64,000 nt of DNA, from NCBI RefSeq assembly GCF_900496995.4, contig NC_044005.1:27347363-27411362 (forward strand), written 5' to 3'. The first letter of the stretch is position 1, and each line of letters starts with the position of its first letter. A program made the position numbers and the translations under genes. This DNA comes from Aquila chrysaetos chrysaetos (lineage: Eukaryota; Chordata; Aves; Accipitriformes; Accipitridae). The notes under the pieces were generated by a model that saw only the letters and a list, made by a program, of their open reading frames with translations, did no database searches and had not been told where the DNA came from. Of the stretch, positions 1-12,679 are shown piece by piece.

Positions 1-1409
1 TCATCTCTGTGCCATGCCCAGACCCCTGAGGGCTGAGGCAAAGGGTGCTCCTGGCTTCTGGATGTGTCCACAACTGCTGTGGGGTTGCAAGCCCTCCAGC
101 GCTTGTGTGGGTTACTGGAGGTCAGGCTTTTCCTTTGGGTCTTTTGGGTGTTATTTAGGGAACTGGGGCTCCCCTTGGCCCCTTGCCCAGGTTCTCACCC
201 TCCAGCCAGGCTCAGGAAGACGGCATTTTCCCACCTGCCCTCCCATTCTCCAGTAGGGCGAAGGTCCTACACCATGACGCAGTCGGAGGCAGCTCACACC
301 CCGGGAGTCAGGCTGCTCTGGAGCCTGGGCGCAAAGAGGAGCCTGGTCTCCATATCACACTACAGCTCCTCTGTTGCACTTGTTCCTGCCATGCATTGGC
401 TAAGCTGTGCGAGCCAACACCAGGGTGGCGGAGGCTGGAGAGGGTGGTGGCGCTTGGACTGCACCAGCTCAGAGGAGCTGCTGCCTTCTTGAGGGCTTAG
501 CCCAGAGCCTGGGCTCGCTTCCATTACTGTTGACCCAGAATAATGCATGCAGAGCCAGGGGATTTACTCTACATTTGCATAGATGCTGCTGTACCAAGAA
601 TAGATAGGGGGGAGGCATTAAGAAGTTAAATCAAGAAGATAGAAACAGAAATGGAAAAGTATATAACATGAGTACCTGGCACAGAGGCGGTAAGAGGCAG
701 GGGAAGCTTTAACTGATTAGGATCCTGAGGAGGGGCTGATTTCACATTTTTCCACATGGTGCAGGGTAGCACGGTGCACTCTCCACATGATGATGTACTT
801 TGTGCAATTTATATTTAGCTCCATTTGCTATAACTACCACTTCCGCTCACTCATTGAGGCAAGGACCATCTTTTTATTCAGTGTCTGTGCACAGTGAGTG
901 CCCTGATCTCCACATGGCAACTCGAACACAAATAGTAGGTAATACCAAGAGTAGCTCTGAATGCACCCTGAGCACTCAGGGAAGCTGGAAGTTGCCAGCC
1001 TGGAGAGCCAACACCCACATCTGTCTCCATCGCTGGCTCCATCAGCACTTCTATAGCAAATAGGCTTCACCTGAAAAACCCATGCAGGCAAAATCAAGTG
1101 GCGTAGAGCCAGACCAACAGGCCATGCTGTCTGGATTCAGCTCCCTGAGACTAAGCAGTACTCATTATATGTCTGTATAGGGTATATTGGTATCTAGTCA
1201 GTACCACACAGCCGTCATCCCATGCACTGATCGTTTGCCTGGTCTTACGAGGGTCCAGTGGACTGATGGACGCCTTGCTGTCTGTCCCCAGCCTTCATTA
1301 GATGCAGCGGCCAGGGAAGGGGGGCTGACTCAGTAGTGAAATGACTGCACACAGGCTAAAAGGCCGGGTTGGTACTGCTGTGACCAATGAGCATTTCTTC
1401 TCCTTTCAG
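1..1409 (+). other. SYNDIG1L: SYNDIG1L intron (3' part)
   Basis: This is the part of the intron upstream of the last SYNDIG1L exon, ending in a pyrimidine-rich tract and an AG acceptor at 1408-1409. I looked for an earlier SYNDIG1L coding exon here and found none, so the earlier exons must lie to the left of the window. I see no repeat or other gene in this stretch. Confidence 0.6.
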
Positions 1410-1568
1410 ACCAGCAAGGCTGTCTCCAAAGGAGATTTCCATCTGGCCAGTTCAGCTTCTCGCCGAGCTCTCTTCCTCGCCGCGCTCTCCATAACCATCG
1501 GCACAGGAGTATACGTCGGGGTGGTGGTAGCGCTGATTGCTTATCTCTCCAAAGGGGGCCACGTATAG
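1410..1568 (+). CDS. SYNDIG1L: SYNDIG1L last coding exon (synapse differentiation-inducing 1-like, capucin)
   Basis: This exon encodes the last 52 residues of SYNDIG1L (also called capucin or TMEM90A), a small CD225/dispanin-family membrane protein related to the AMPA-receptor partner SYNDIG1. In mammals it is enriched in striatum and found on Golgi membranes. The exon opens with [14 protein letters not shown], then a basic SRRALFL turn and a hydrophobic segment (about residues 20-46 of the exon) containing [16 protein letters not shown], and ends SKGGHV before a TAG stop. That matches the family's C-terminal membrane segment and tail as I know them. The splice acceptor is at 1408-1409 and the codon phase is 0. 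The closely related SYNDIG1 is the main alternative, but the linkage to VRTN, ABCD4 and VSX2 and the short tail favour SYNDIG1L. The gene is partial only because the window begins inside it. Confidence 0.9.
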   Translation, partial: TSKAVSKGDFHLASSASRRALFLAALSITIGTGVYVGVVVALIAYLSKGGHV

Positions 1569-3130
1569 CTGCCACCCATATATCAGTGCCGCCCTGGCCG
1601 TGGCCCTCCTGGGACTGAGCTTTCCTGCAGAGCACAGGGCGCCAGTGCCTGCAAGGGCTGCTTGCACGGCGTGACCCCGGCTTGGATGCCCTGCGCAGGC
1701 TCTTTCCCCTTTCAGACAAACAGTAGACCTCCATTTTCCCCGAGGCTGTGGGGTGCCACCATCTGACAGCAGGGAATTGGGCACCAGCTTGGCTGCTAGG
1801 ACCAGGAGGAGCACATTTGCCTGCTGGAAGACGTGCAGGAGAGATGCTGCGTGCTGCTGCTGGGCTGGTGCCACCACCCTCGCTCCAGGGCCACTGTTTT
1901 CCCTCCCAGCCCCACAGCCAGGAGATGCACCGCTGGTGCCCAGGCTTGGCCCATGAAGGGGGCATGCAGGGAGAAGAGGGGATACGGCACCGGGGAATGG
2001 CCCGGGAGGCTGGGGTCCTACTGAGGTCTCCAGACTCCCATGATGGGGACAACATTCTCATTTCAGTGTCATGGGGTGGCACCTGGCCCCTCAGCTGCAG
2101 CAAAGTAGGAGGACAACTGCAGCATGGACATGACCGAAGGGCACGCTCTCTGCATGCCTCTGCAGACAGACCCCTGATCCAGGGAACATCCCAGTCGCTG
2201 GCCCACCCCAGGCAAGAAACAAGGAGGAAGACAGGCTGGTGGTTGCACACCATCACTCCCATCGTTAGAGCAAGCTGGCAAAGACAACAAGGTGTTCTCT
2301 GTGTTAATAATGACTGTCATAATAATTGCAAGACGGAGTCCCCATAAGGTTGGCATCCCACAGTGCTGGGCCCTGAAAATACTTGTAATGGCAATTTCTA
2401 CCCAAGAAGTGACCTGGGAGGGGTGGGGTCCTGAAGGACTCCACTCTCGGCACTAGGTCAGGGCCTCACACACAAAGAGGGATGGAAAGAAAAGGCTGAC
2501 GTGAAACACAGAGCCTGGGGCAGGAGTGCTGTTTGCCAGGGGATGAGATCCAGAGAGGGGGAAGACTTGGAGGGTGCCTGACACACAGGGGTGACCCCAA
2601 CACACTTCTTCCCATGCCTTGGAGAGGGGTATCTCCATCCATCCACAGGCCCTGCTGACAAGGAAATCCCATGCATCCCCACTCACACCTTACCTTTGCT
2701 AATTCGTATATTGTCAGAGGTGGGTGTGAAGGCAATGACTGCCCCAAAGAGCTGCCGTTAAAAGGCCCTGCTTCACCCCCCTCCCCAGCATCCACCTTGA
2801 CCATCCCTTGCCCTGGCCATGGCTCCCCTGCTGCCTCCTTCCCCCATGCACAGGGGGCTGCAGGCAGACTCTGGGCGTCCATCACCCCCTCACCAGGGTT
2901 TCTGGGCGGGCTGCAGCTGGCTCTCCAAGAGGCACAGCATGTTCCTTGAGCTGGGTGCCATTCAAATGTACATTTCATTCTAGAGAAGCATGTTAATGTC
3001 TGCGATTGATGTTGTACTTGAGCCATGAAAGAGAGAAGCACATCAGAGACCTGTTCAGAAGCTGGTCTGAAAGTTCCCATTACGTTTTATAACATGGAAG
3101 AGCTAATAAATAAAAAAAGCAGGAAAAAAG
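1569..3130 (+). other. SYNDIG1L: SYNDIG1L 3'UTR (probable)
   Basis: This is the sequence from the SYNDIG1L stop codon to the first good polyadenylation signals. Two overlapping AATAAA hexamers occur at 3105-3110 and 3109-3114, in an AT-rich stretch near 3060-3130. A further AATAAA at 3426-3431 could extend the transcript. A long open frame on the opposite strand crosses this region, but its composition is typical of GC-rich noncoding DNA. Confidence 0.55.
3105..3114 (+). terminator. Polyadenylation signals, overlapping AATAAA pair
   Basis: Two overlapping copies of AATAAA lie 1.5 kb after the SYNDIG1L stop codon. They are the first canonical signals downstream of it on the plus strand, so they are the best candidates for its 3' end. 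Confidence 0.5.
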
Positions 3131-3439
3131 ACTGTTTATAAGGACATGGAGCTGGCTAGGGAAGAGGTGAGCTTTGCAAGAGTGCTGAGCTCACTTAAAC
3201 CTGGAGGGATTTATGCAGTTCCCGAAGGAAGTTATAATCCAGCTGGTGTCTGGGCAACTCAAGAGGGAGATGTACTGCAATGTAGATCACAGCGAGCAGC
3301 TAATGCTGGAAGCGGGATGGTGATGTATGCTTTTTGCCATGTGTGGATGGACAAGTATTAGGGGGAGAGAGAGACACTGGAGCATCGTTTATGTTCACGC
3401 TGCTCTGTGTGTAGTAGAAGCATAAAATAAAATGTGCTT

Positions 3440-6207
3440 GAAGAGGGGCAGAAGAATATGAACATCAGGGGGGAATAAGCAGGTCTTGCTTCTGATGGTG
3501 GACAGAGACTGAATTTGCAGGGAAGGACTGGGGTGTCCAGAAGACATGAGGTGGCTTAGAGAGGAAAGATGAGGTTCACCCTCGCCCAGCAGCTGAGGGA
3601 TGGTTTTCGTTCCCCTCTCCTCCGCATGCTCAGCCTTCTTGGGCATCCGTCCCTCCAAATAACCAAGCAGGACAGGAGCCCAATTTCAGGAGAGGGGACG
3701 TCCATGGATGCCCATGCAGCAGGGGCGACCAGACCCACCACTCCCCCCCAGCTCAGTGCCATCCCAGCTAAACCCCTCCCCGCCTCTCCCCCTCAAGCAT
3801 CCCCAGCCAGGGGCAGGGATGAGGGGGGGGGCTCCCTGCTGATTCTGGTCCAGACAAAACCATCGGGGCTGCTGGACCAGAATCGGTAATGAGAAACTGT
3901 GTTTGCTGTGAATTTGTAATTCTGCCAGTTGGTTCCCTCCAGGGGCTGCCCTGGGTGGGGGTCCAGCAGCCCCTAGCCAACTCCCCATGGGCACCCCGGC
4001 CTCCTGCACCCCAACCCACCTCTTTGTCTTTTTTTAATTGGAGACACACAGGGAAGGACAGGGCTAAAGGGCCAACAGAATTAAAGTGTTTTCCGCTAAT
4101 AGCCTGAATCTCTGATGATCTTGTCAAAGGAGGGGGGAAGGGGCTGTGCCAGAGCATCCCTAAGGGGGGAATTATGCAAATGGAGAAATTAGTTGGAAAC
4201 AGCCTGAAGGGAAACATGTGGAAATTGAAATCCGAGGACCATCATGGAGACTGCTGCTGAATAACTTATTATAGACTCACAGCGTCTGCTGCAGCCGCCC
4301 GAGCAGAAGGGAAGGAAGCAAAAAGGCAACAAGGCACAGCAGCCACTGAAGATGCAAGCTCCAGAAATTTGATTGAGCTTAAAAAAAAAAAAAAAGTTAA
4401 ACTAAACCCTACCAGTGGGTGTGGAAGAGGTGACTCTTTGCCCCCTCCCTCCTGTCCTCCCAGGGGAGGGGTCCCTCTCCCACCTGGGACGCCCAGACCC
4501 ATGGCAGAGCTCCGCAATGGTCCTGATCCCACAGGGGATACTCAGAAATCTGGGACAAAGGAGGAATAGCCTCGAATTCTGGCCTGGCAACATGTCTATC
4601 CCAGAAAGGAGAAGGGGGAGCAGGGCACGTCGCAGCTGTTGGAGGTGATGCGAAGGGCAGGGAGTACAGAGATGGTCTGCGCCCATGCAGAGGGTCAGTG
4701 GTGGAGCGGGACTCCTGCTGGCTGGCGAGGGAGGATTTGGGGTTCTCTGATCTGGGGGGGCAGAGGGGTGGTTAAATAGTGATGTCCTACAAGGGTGTAC
4801 ACAGCAACCTGCTGTCTTTCCCCAGACCCCAGAGTTTTCTAAATAAGCACAAGAGGTGCTTAAGGGTCTTATGATATATCAGAACAAGCCCCCGTTCTCC
4901 ATTCATGAATAACTAATTATCCATAAATTAGGACAACTATTTGCAACTGAGCTCCCCGCCAGTGGGCTGCAGGTGCCTGTCCCTGTAAATGCAGGTCCTG
5001 TCTGGCATCCCCAGCACAGGCACGGTCCCACAAGTCCCTGGCCCCAGCAACCCTGTCCCATCACCCTCCTGCCCACTGCTCCCCAAATGCCCTTGCCCCG
5101 GCCCCATGGCCCCACCAGCAACCCCAGCCCTCGCTCTAAGCTAGTGACACCAAGAAAAAGACACAGAAAGTCACCAGAAAGCACATCCCCTGCCCTCTCT
5201 CCCCAGGCCTATGCCTGGATACCCCTCTCTCGTCTCACATGCGGGGTGGCTTTTGGATTGCGAGAAGTGCCATCACCAGGTGTCCCAGATGCCCTCCCAC
5301 TGTGAGGAGAAGACCTTGGGGACAGAGCCAGCCCTGCTCCCTGTGGCTGGCTGAACATCCCCTGCATCCCTCCCCTGCCCTGGAGATGCTCCTCGCTCAG
5401 CCAGGAGCTCAGGGCAGTGCTGTCTGAGGTGCACTGGGCTTCGGTTTCTTTTTGCAGCAGTGGAAAACATGTCAGCTTCCAGCTTGGGCTCCTTTTGTAA
5501 TGTCCGCAACACCAAGATAAGCACTTCCCAGCAGGCATTTCTCTTCAGAAGCAGCTAAGGATGGGGCAGATGGAGCCCGTGACAAGGGCAGGGCTTCCCT
5601 TTGAATATTGCCCCCTTCTGGGACACAGCCAGGGAGAAAGCTGCCAAGGGAAAAAGCACTGGCACCTTGGCTGCTGATCTGAGCAACCAGTGCATCTGAG
5701 CCACCACCTGCTTCCCCTAGCTCCGCTTGCACCGCTCACCCCTCATCAAGTGCTGCGGCATGCCAAAACGGGGCCGTGGGCTGCAGACAGGGGCTGGAGA
5801 GTCGTGACGAGGGATGCAGGGATCGGGCCATGCTGGATCTTGCTCCTCTTCCCACAGGGATGAGGCAAGAGGACAGAGAAGGGAAAAGAAGCTGATGTGG
5901 TTTATGGGGGACACAAGGCCCCTGCGGGACTCTGTCCTGGGCTGAAGGGATCTACTGGGGCACTGGTCCTCCCACATAGTCCCAGCCAACCTGCCTCTCC
6001 TCAGGGTCATCCCCAAGGCAGGTGATATGAAAACGACCGGTGCGGGTTGCAGCGTGTCCTTCCTGCTGTGCTCCTTCATCTACCTGGGACGACGCAGCCC
6101 CTTGCAGAGGCAAAGCTACCGCCTGCTCTCTGAGCAGTGCCCGTTAGCGGGGTAGGATTGTAACCAGTGCTGCTGGGGCAGAAATGCCTCGATTCTCCCC
6201 CCATCTG
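3440..6207. other. Intergenic DNA, SYNDIG1L to CR1
   Basis: I see no gene here. The most structured part is an AT-richer block at about 4015-4290, which contains an octamer-like ATGCAAAT at 4174-4181 and a TCAAAGG TCF/LEF-like site near 4125. A run of 15 A follows at about 4381. The rest is ordinary GC-rich avian intergenic sequence with short open frames that show no family resemblance. Confidence 0.4.
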
Positions 6208-6402
6208 TCATAGAATCATAGAATGGTTTGGATTGGAAGGGACCATCTAGTTCCAACCCTTCTGCCTGATGGCAGGAACACCTTCCACTAGACCAGGTTG
6301 CTCAAAGCCCCATCCAGCCTGGTCTTGAACACTTCTATGATGGGGCATCCACAGCTTCTCTGGGCAACCTGTTCCAGTGCCTCACCACGCTCATAGTGTC
6401 CT
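6208..6402 (-). mobile_element. CR1 LINE fragment, 3' end
   Basis: This is the 3' end of a chicken-repeat-1 non-LTR retrotransposon inserted in minus orientation. Its terminus is the TCATAGAATCATAGAATGG at 6208, which read on the minus strand is the classic CR1 tail TTCTATGATTCTATGA. It continues through the stretch that on the minus strand reads GCCCAGAGAAGCTGTGGATG. About 195 bases remain, which is typical of 5'-truncated CR1 copies, and no reverse transcriptase reading frame is left. The inner boundary near 6402 is approximate. The copy looks moderately diverged and fixed. Confidence 0.93.
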
Positions 6403-9000
6403 CCAGAAGCTGGCGAGAAAAGAGACACAGGAAAATAAAAGCGGAGTAAGTCCTTCGCCTCACTTAATGGCACAGTCAGTGTTTCCCCTTCACAGTAATC
6501 CAGTAAGAAATAGCTAATTATCTAAGACAGGGCAAATTTTCTATTCCTGCCCCCAAAAAATTTTAAAAAGCACTTAGTAGTGCATCTCTTCACCTGGCTT
6601 ATCCTTTCCCCTTTGCTCCCCAAAACCAGCCTGCAGCAGAGAGAGTGCGGGAAGGCACAGCCTGTGGCAATGCCATCTCTCCTGGGGCTGGCGGGAGAGG
6701 ATTTCTGCAGAGAGAAGCCAATTAAGAGCCATCACTTAGGCATCAGCTGCTGTGAAATCAGGAGGCTCATTACCTCTCCTCTCCCTGCAGACGCAGGCAC
6801 CAGCTCCCTCTTCCACAGCCTCCAGTAGCCACACGTGCAGGAACGCACTGGGGGGGCTGAGCTGTCCCCATGGGGCAGGAGGACAAGTGGTGCTGAGAGG
6901 GGACAGAATGCTAGGTGGGGACAAGGCAGATGCTGTCCCCACGGCCCACCGTGAGCCATGGAGCTTGCTGCGACACATGGGAGAGGTTGGGTTAGTGAGG
7001 GTGATGCACTGGAGAGTGTTAGCCTCACCCTCCACTGCCCATCTGTCCCCTGCATGGCCCCCTCCCCACCGTCTCCCTCCATGTCCCTGTGGTGTCCAGG
7101 TGCAGGGATGTTTGGGGATGTGCTGCTCCTTTAAGCTGACCTCGGTTTTGCTGTAGCTGGTGCCCGGGCTGCCCTTTAGAAGGTGTATCTTAAAGATGCA
7201 ATTTAAATATCCTCACAAGTGATACTTTGGCAGCTTTGGACACTCAAGACTAACAAGTGCCAGAAGCACCTGGCTTGTTAGCTCCTAGGCCAGACAGGGT
7301 CTGTGTTCCCCCACCCCAAATGTGCAGAAGCTCCCCTCCGGCCAAGCTCCCCCGAGCAGAGGAGCTGGTGCTGCCTCTCCATCCGTGCCAGAGAGCAGGA
7401 GGAGATGGGGGCAGCCGTGGAAGAGCCTCTCTTCTCGCCCCAGCCCACCACACTCCGCATGGCCAGGATTTTTCCACCTCCTTTTCCCAGCAAGCAAAAG
7501 CAGCAGCCACCCCTGGACCCTCGGGAAGCGGTTCACATGGCTGACTTCCACTGATGCTGAAAACGCGGTGCTTCGGTCCTACATGCGCAGGGCTCCTTTC
7601 TGCTGCCAGCCCTCCACCCTGCCGCCACCAGGGTCTGCCCAGCTCCCCTTCCCCGCAATGTCATCTCTGTGGCCTTGAAGAGGCTGACCTGCTGAGCTCT
7701 CTTCCCGTACAGCTCGTCTTCCCCACCGCTGCTCCTTTCTGGAGCTCCCTGGTTCATCTGAGCTTTTCCACATTACTCACTTCCAAAAATGCCATCGTGT
7801 CCTGCAGCGGCCGCTCCAGGGCTGGACACAGACAACACAACCCTCCTGCCCCCATTTCTGCTCAGGAGCTTTCCTGGCTGCGCTCAGCTCACTCCCATCC
7901 TTGGGAGCCTTTTGGAGGCTTCCCAGCAGATATCCCCCTCCTCCACAGGGGCTCTCTCTTTACTTTTGGAGACACAGCGCTTAACTGGATTTTAATCCGT
8001 TCAGTGTTTGCTGGCTTAATTTTTAAACCAATCTTGTTGCTTAATCAAAAGGTCAGGCAGGACCAAACCCAGTGTCTCGCAAAGTTGGCGTTCGTTACAG
8101 CAACACCATCGCCTCTGGCAACCAAACTGTCAGCCTCATCTGTGAAGTTGGACTGGCAGCTTTGTGGTTCACAGTCAAAGGATGCTTCACCTGCGCTACA
8201 CCTTCATGCATGCCGGTGTCGGCCGCAGCAGCACAGCTCTGTCTGCACACCAGGAAGAGGCTGCCTGCAACATCTCCGTGTCTTCACAGATGGGTGGACA
8301 AGTGTTACAGAGCTCCACAGGCCAACAAACGGCCAACAAAATCTGTGGTTTTAACTATGCCCCTGCCCGAAGCATGGTGCTTAATGTCATCTGTATCATC
8401 TGTGATTCAAATATGTAACAGGCTTGTGAAATCTGGTTATCAGGGGTTAACCCCTCACAAGCCATAATGGCATGGAAAGGAAGAAGGCCATCCTACCTCT
8501 GGGGTCACTCAGCCCTGCGAGTGCCCCACAAAGGGGCGGCTGCCTTGTCCTGGCATGGGGAGCTGAGGGAAAGCCCCATGGGCAAGGGATCCGGAGCCAG
8601 CACCATCCTTCCTGCTGCACAAGCAGGCTCCCTGCCTGCCCCCTGCCCAGACTCATGCTGCGGGAGAAGTGCTAGGAAGATGTAACTTTATTCTCAAGCG
8701 TCTGAGTTTGGCAGGAGGTGTCCGTCCTGCCACAGCTCTCCTACCTTCCCCCAGTGCTGTGGTTACTGAAGTGATGGAGGAGCGATGGGGAGAGGGGCAA
8801 AGGAGGAAGCCAAGGAAGGAGAAATGAAATGCAAATAAATGCAATATCTGACAAAATGCTGCCCTCAAAGTAATATATCAAAGTCTAGGCGCAGGCAGTA
8901 AACTCTTGACAGTATTAGGCTAGAAAGACAGAAGTTTTTCATTCCTGAAGTGCTTTCATATCTATTTTCTTCAAAACTCTGGCATTTTCCAGATGTTGAC

Positions 9001-9019
9001 TAATGCTAAATTAGCATTA
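9001..9019. repeat. Perfect 9-bp inverted repeat with one-base centre
   Basis: TAATGCTAA and its exact reverse complement TTAGCATTA flank a single A. It sits in an AT-rich pocket (about 8820-9020) that also holds an ATGCAAAT octamer. It could be a dimeric homeodomain or POU site. That is inference from the sequence alone. Confidence 0.5.
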
Positions 9020-10587
9020 CACATCAGCTCACTTGTTTTCTAGAAGAGGAAAGGCAGGGAATGCTGCATCTGGACCTTGGCCAAACCACTGGGATGATGC
9101 CACATCAACAGTTGTCAGGTGGGGGCTGGTTCAAGAAAGCTAAGACGTGTATTAACAGGTTATTAATATTTTAGGAGATCTGTTGGGCTGGAGGGCAAAA
9201 TCCTTGAGGATCCCTATGAGGATTGATCTTCCATATTTTCACTAGCAAGTTGGCATAGGAAGGAGGGGTGCCTTGCTGCCATTTGCTAATGAAACAAAAT
9301 CAGGAGGGTTTGGAAATACAGAAGAAGAGTGAAGGAACTGGGTTACCTTGAAGGCAGGATGGGTGGAGATGGGATGAAATGCAGGGAGATGCGATGAGGG
9401 GTTGCCAGTGGGAATTGCTGCAGCAGGCAGGGAGCTCCTCGGCCAGCAGGGAAAGGCCTGAGCCATCACTGCAGCATGAAAAAAGGCAGATCTGACCTAA
9501 AGATCTACAGGGCAAATTGGTTCAGCAAAAATATGCATGAAGGACAACGGCAGGGCAGCGGTGGGCCACAGCTGGACTCCGGGAGACATTTTCAGCCACA
9601 GCACATGACAGATGGGTTTTAATGGGAAGGAGGCAGACAGCATGGTAGGAGAACGGGGAACGGGGACCTGGCCGTGGCTGGTGTAACCTGCCAGGACAGA
9701 GGCAGATGGTTCCTCACAAATACCCTGGGGGCACAGGAAGAAAAAGACTCTTGTCTCAACAGCTGGGTTGGCTCAGCAGCACTAGTTGCTTGTAGCCCAG
9801 ACTTATGGAGGCAATTACGCAGGGGACTGATCCAAAAGATCCCTTTTTTCCTTTTTCTCCTCATCTTCTTTCCTTCCCTCCCCACACAGATATTGATAAT
9901 GAATTGCTTTTGGGCTTGTCAGCTCAGGAGCAGTTTTGAATGGTGGCACTGACTTTTCTGTCCTCCTGCTGCTGCTACATCTCCACTCTGATGATCCCAG
10001 CAAAGCACAGGAGCTTGCAAATCCCAGCCCTTTCATGACCTTGAGATGCTTTTAAGACCAACACTATTGCTCTTTGCACCCACAAACCAGATGCCTGTGC
10101 AAAATCTGGAAGCAAAGCAGTGCTTGAGCTAACACATACCAGCTAAGTGCCCCAAAGCTTTGCTTGGGCATAGTCAACTACTCCCACGGCACGGTGACCA
10201 GGCAGCCTCCGCTGCGCTGCATTGCTCACCTCCTGCAGCCGCAAACCCCCTCCTGCAGATGCAAATGGGGTGCAATAGTGGTGGAGCAGAGCCCTAAATT
10301 GCAGGTGAGTGGGGAGCTGCTCCCCATGGGCTTTACAGCCCCCTAGCCTCTGTGTTTCACTTACCTTTTAATTTCCATCTTTGCTGGGGTCAGTGCTTTT
10401 AAGCACCCACCTGTGAGGGAGTTCGGGTGACCCCTGAGCTAAACATCACTCCACGCATGCAAAGGGAGAGATGTATCGGCTGGTGCCTGGCAGTGCAGCG
10501 TGGAGCAGCTGAGGCCACCTCAAATTCATCTCCCACGACCAGCTCAACGTGAGAGCAGCATGACAGGTACAAATCAAGTGCTGCATT

Positions 10588-10602
10588 CCCCCCCCCCCCC
10601 CC
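10588..10602. repeat. C15 homopolymer
   Basis: This is an uninterrupted run of 15 C bases in intergenic DNA. Its length is uncertain, because such runs are prone to sequencing error and polymorphism. Confidence 0.8.
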
Positions 10603-11350
10603 TTAAAGTTTGCTCAACCACAAACTACATCAGTACATAACAAGCACCCACCACTTAGGTGGTGCCAACTGGCAGAGGCCTACCATGATCCTGCTGCCAT
10701 CAAGGCACAGGGAGGGAGAAACTTAAGGGCACTTGTAAAACCCATCAGAGGGATGAGTATTATTTTCCCACCATGCCCCACCCAGGCATACAGCTAAGGG
10801 CAGAAAAACCATCACACCTGGATCTCTTCACCCAGGTTCCTCAAAAATGTCTTGCAAGGGGGTGGTGGAGGATGGGGGAAGAGAGCCCAAGGCCAGCACC
10901 CAGGAGAGATTCATCCTGCAACCACACCTCACTGTGAGGCACACAACACTCACAGTTCAGGGAGAGTTAGGTGATGGGAAGCGGGAGAAGCCATTCCTCC
11001 ACCCTGCAGAGCACCAGGTCCCTCCCACCACAGAGGCTCCCCCGGGCTCTCCTGATGCCCATCTACCCCCAGCAGCAGCTGGCAGCCACCCACCGTGCTG
11101 TGCCATGCCAATGGATGCCCCAGCCACTGCCCTGCTGCTGGGCATGGTCTGCCCCAGGCCCAGGGCCACCCAAATGGGGCCTGTGTTAGCACCCACAGTC
11201 AGAAAACACACCCTCCCTGCTCCTTCCCTCGGCTCAGCTGAGGAAGGGCACGCTTTGGGGTTCTCACATCCACCTTCACAGCCACTGGCTGCAGCCACCG
11301 CTGCTGCCGAAAGCAACTATCTCCAGCCTCTGGCAGTTTGGAGACAGGGG

Positions 11351-11433
11351 TAATCATTCTGGAGTAATTACCAGCTTACTCCCTTGGAGGAGTTCACTGG
11401 TAAGAAGTCGCTGGCAGCTAATTACTCTAATTA
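11351..11433. promoter_or_regulatory. Cluster of homeodomain core sites
   Basis: Within 83 bases there are TAATCATT at 11351 and three perfect TAATTA cores, at 11365-11370, 11419-11424 and 11428-11433. The last two are 9 bases apart start to start. The surrounding DNA is GC-rich, so the cluster stands out. It lies about 1.2 kb beyond the VRTN 3' end. A role as an enhancer bound by paired-type homeodomain proteins is inference. Confidence 0.35.
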
Positions 11434-12679
11434 CTTCCTGACACACAGAGCCTGGGTGCCCAGGGCTCTCTGCAGCAGCACACAGCACTGCTCGGCAGCT
11501 CCTGGCTCCCCATGTGCCTCCCTCCCCAGGGCACCCGCTGCCCCGGATCCCCTCCTCTGGGACCACACAGGTTACGCTGGTGAGCATGGGTGGTGGTGAA
11601 AACCCACTGGCACCAAGGACATGGAGCTAAGTGATACCTGAAGAGATGCCCCACTGGCTCAGCACCACTCCTCCAGGGCTGCCCCACCACATAGCTCAGG
11701 CTCAAGAATGCCACAGGATGACCTTGAGCCCCCCTTTCTCGAGCAGGTTGATGCCCAGGAAAGCTCAGCAGGGCTTTCTAGCACAGGTTCCCCCCCGCCC
11801 CGCCTAAGAGGGTGGTGGTCAAGGAAGCTAGACTGCATCTGGAGCAGGACTGGGCTGCAGTAAGGACTGAGAGGTCCCAGACACATCAAAGAAAGAAAAG
11901 TAAGTTATTTGCAAGCAAGGCTGGGCAGGGTGTGATTGTATCTCCTAACAAGGTCACTAAAGCGCCCTATCCCCCTGCAAAGGCCTGAGGGTAAAAAAGG
12001 CAGGACTCAGCCCTGCTGTTAGACCCAGCCTCAGGGGCTGATATTGTAGGTGCAGGGCTGAAGAGGCTCTCCCCTCACAGTTGCAGGGTGCTCTGACTCC
12101 CAGCAGCTTTGTGGGAAAAAAGAGCAGGTATTGCAGTAGTAGCAGCCAGCCCCAGATGCCCTACAGCTCAGTCCTGCACAGCCATGCTGGCAGACACCAC
12201 AGGGGAGCTCACACACTGAAGGATTTTTGGAGACCCCCAGCAGACCCAGGGCAGGCAGGCACCCTCACAGCCCTGTACCCCAAGATGCTGGCAGAGTGGA
12301 GGTACAAACAGCTGGTTTCAGCCTCCCAGTACAGCACCACCATTTCAGGGCTGGACCACTTGCTGACATCTCAGACATCACTACCACGTCCCTGCCGACA
12401 CACAGAGCTATGCCCACTGCGGTGTCCCCAGCCTTGCATCCATCTTGGAGGCGAGTCCTGGCCTCTTGCCAGGGAGAGCACAGCTCCTGCCAGGCCTCCA
12501 GAGCACCACTGAGCAGATGGTCCCCACCAGGTCCCAGGAAGCAGAAAAGGACCTTCACAGGAGCAGGGATTGATGTGCATGCAGGCTCTCCCTGCCCACA
12601 AGCCAGTTTTAGAAGCAGACATGGAGGGGAAAGCCTTGCCCAGAAATCACACAAGCAAGAGTAAGAAACTGCACAGGAC

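Larger units (their letters stand above)
6403..12679. other. Intergenic DNA between CR1 and VRTN 3' end
   Basis: I found no exon with recognisable protein similarity. Features worth marking are a perfect palindrome at 9001-9019, an octamer ATGCAAAT at 8829-8836, a run of 15 C at 10588-10602, and a dense cluster of TAATTA sites at 11351-11433. Open frames in this stretch are low-complexity readings of GC-rich DNA. Confidence 0.4.

Noticed and set aside
1330-2262. 310-codon open frame on the minus strand over the SYNDIG1L 3' end
   Set aside because: It overlaps the real SYNDIG1L exon in antisense, has low-complexity composition and no recognisable motif.
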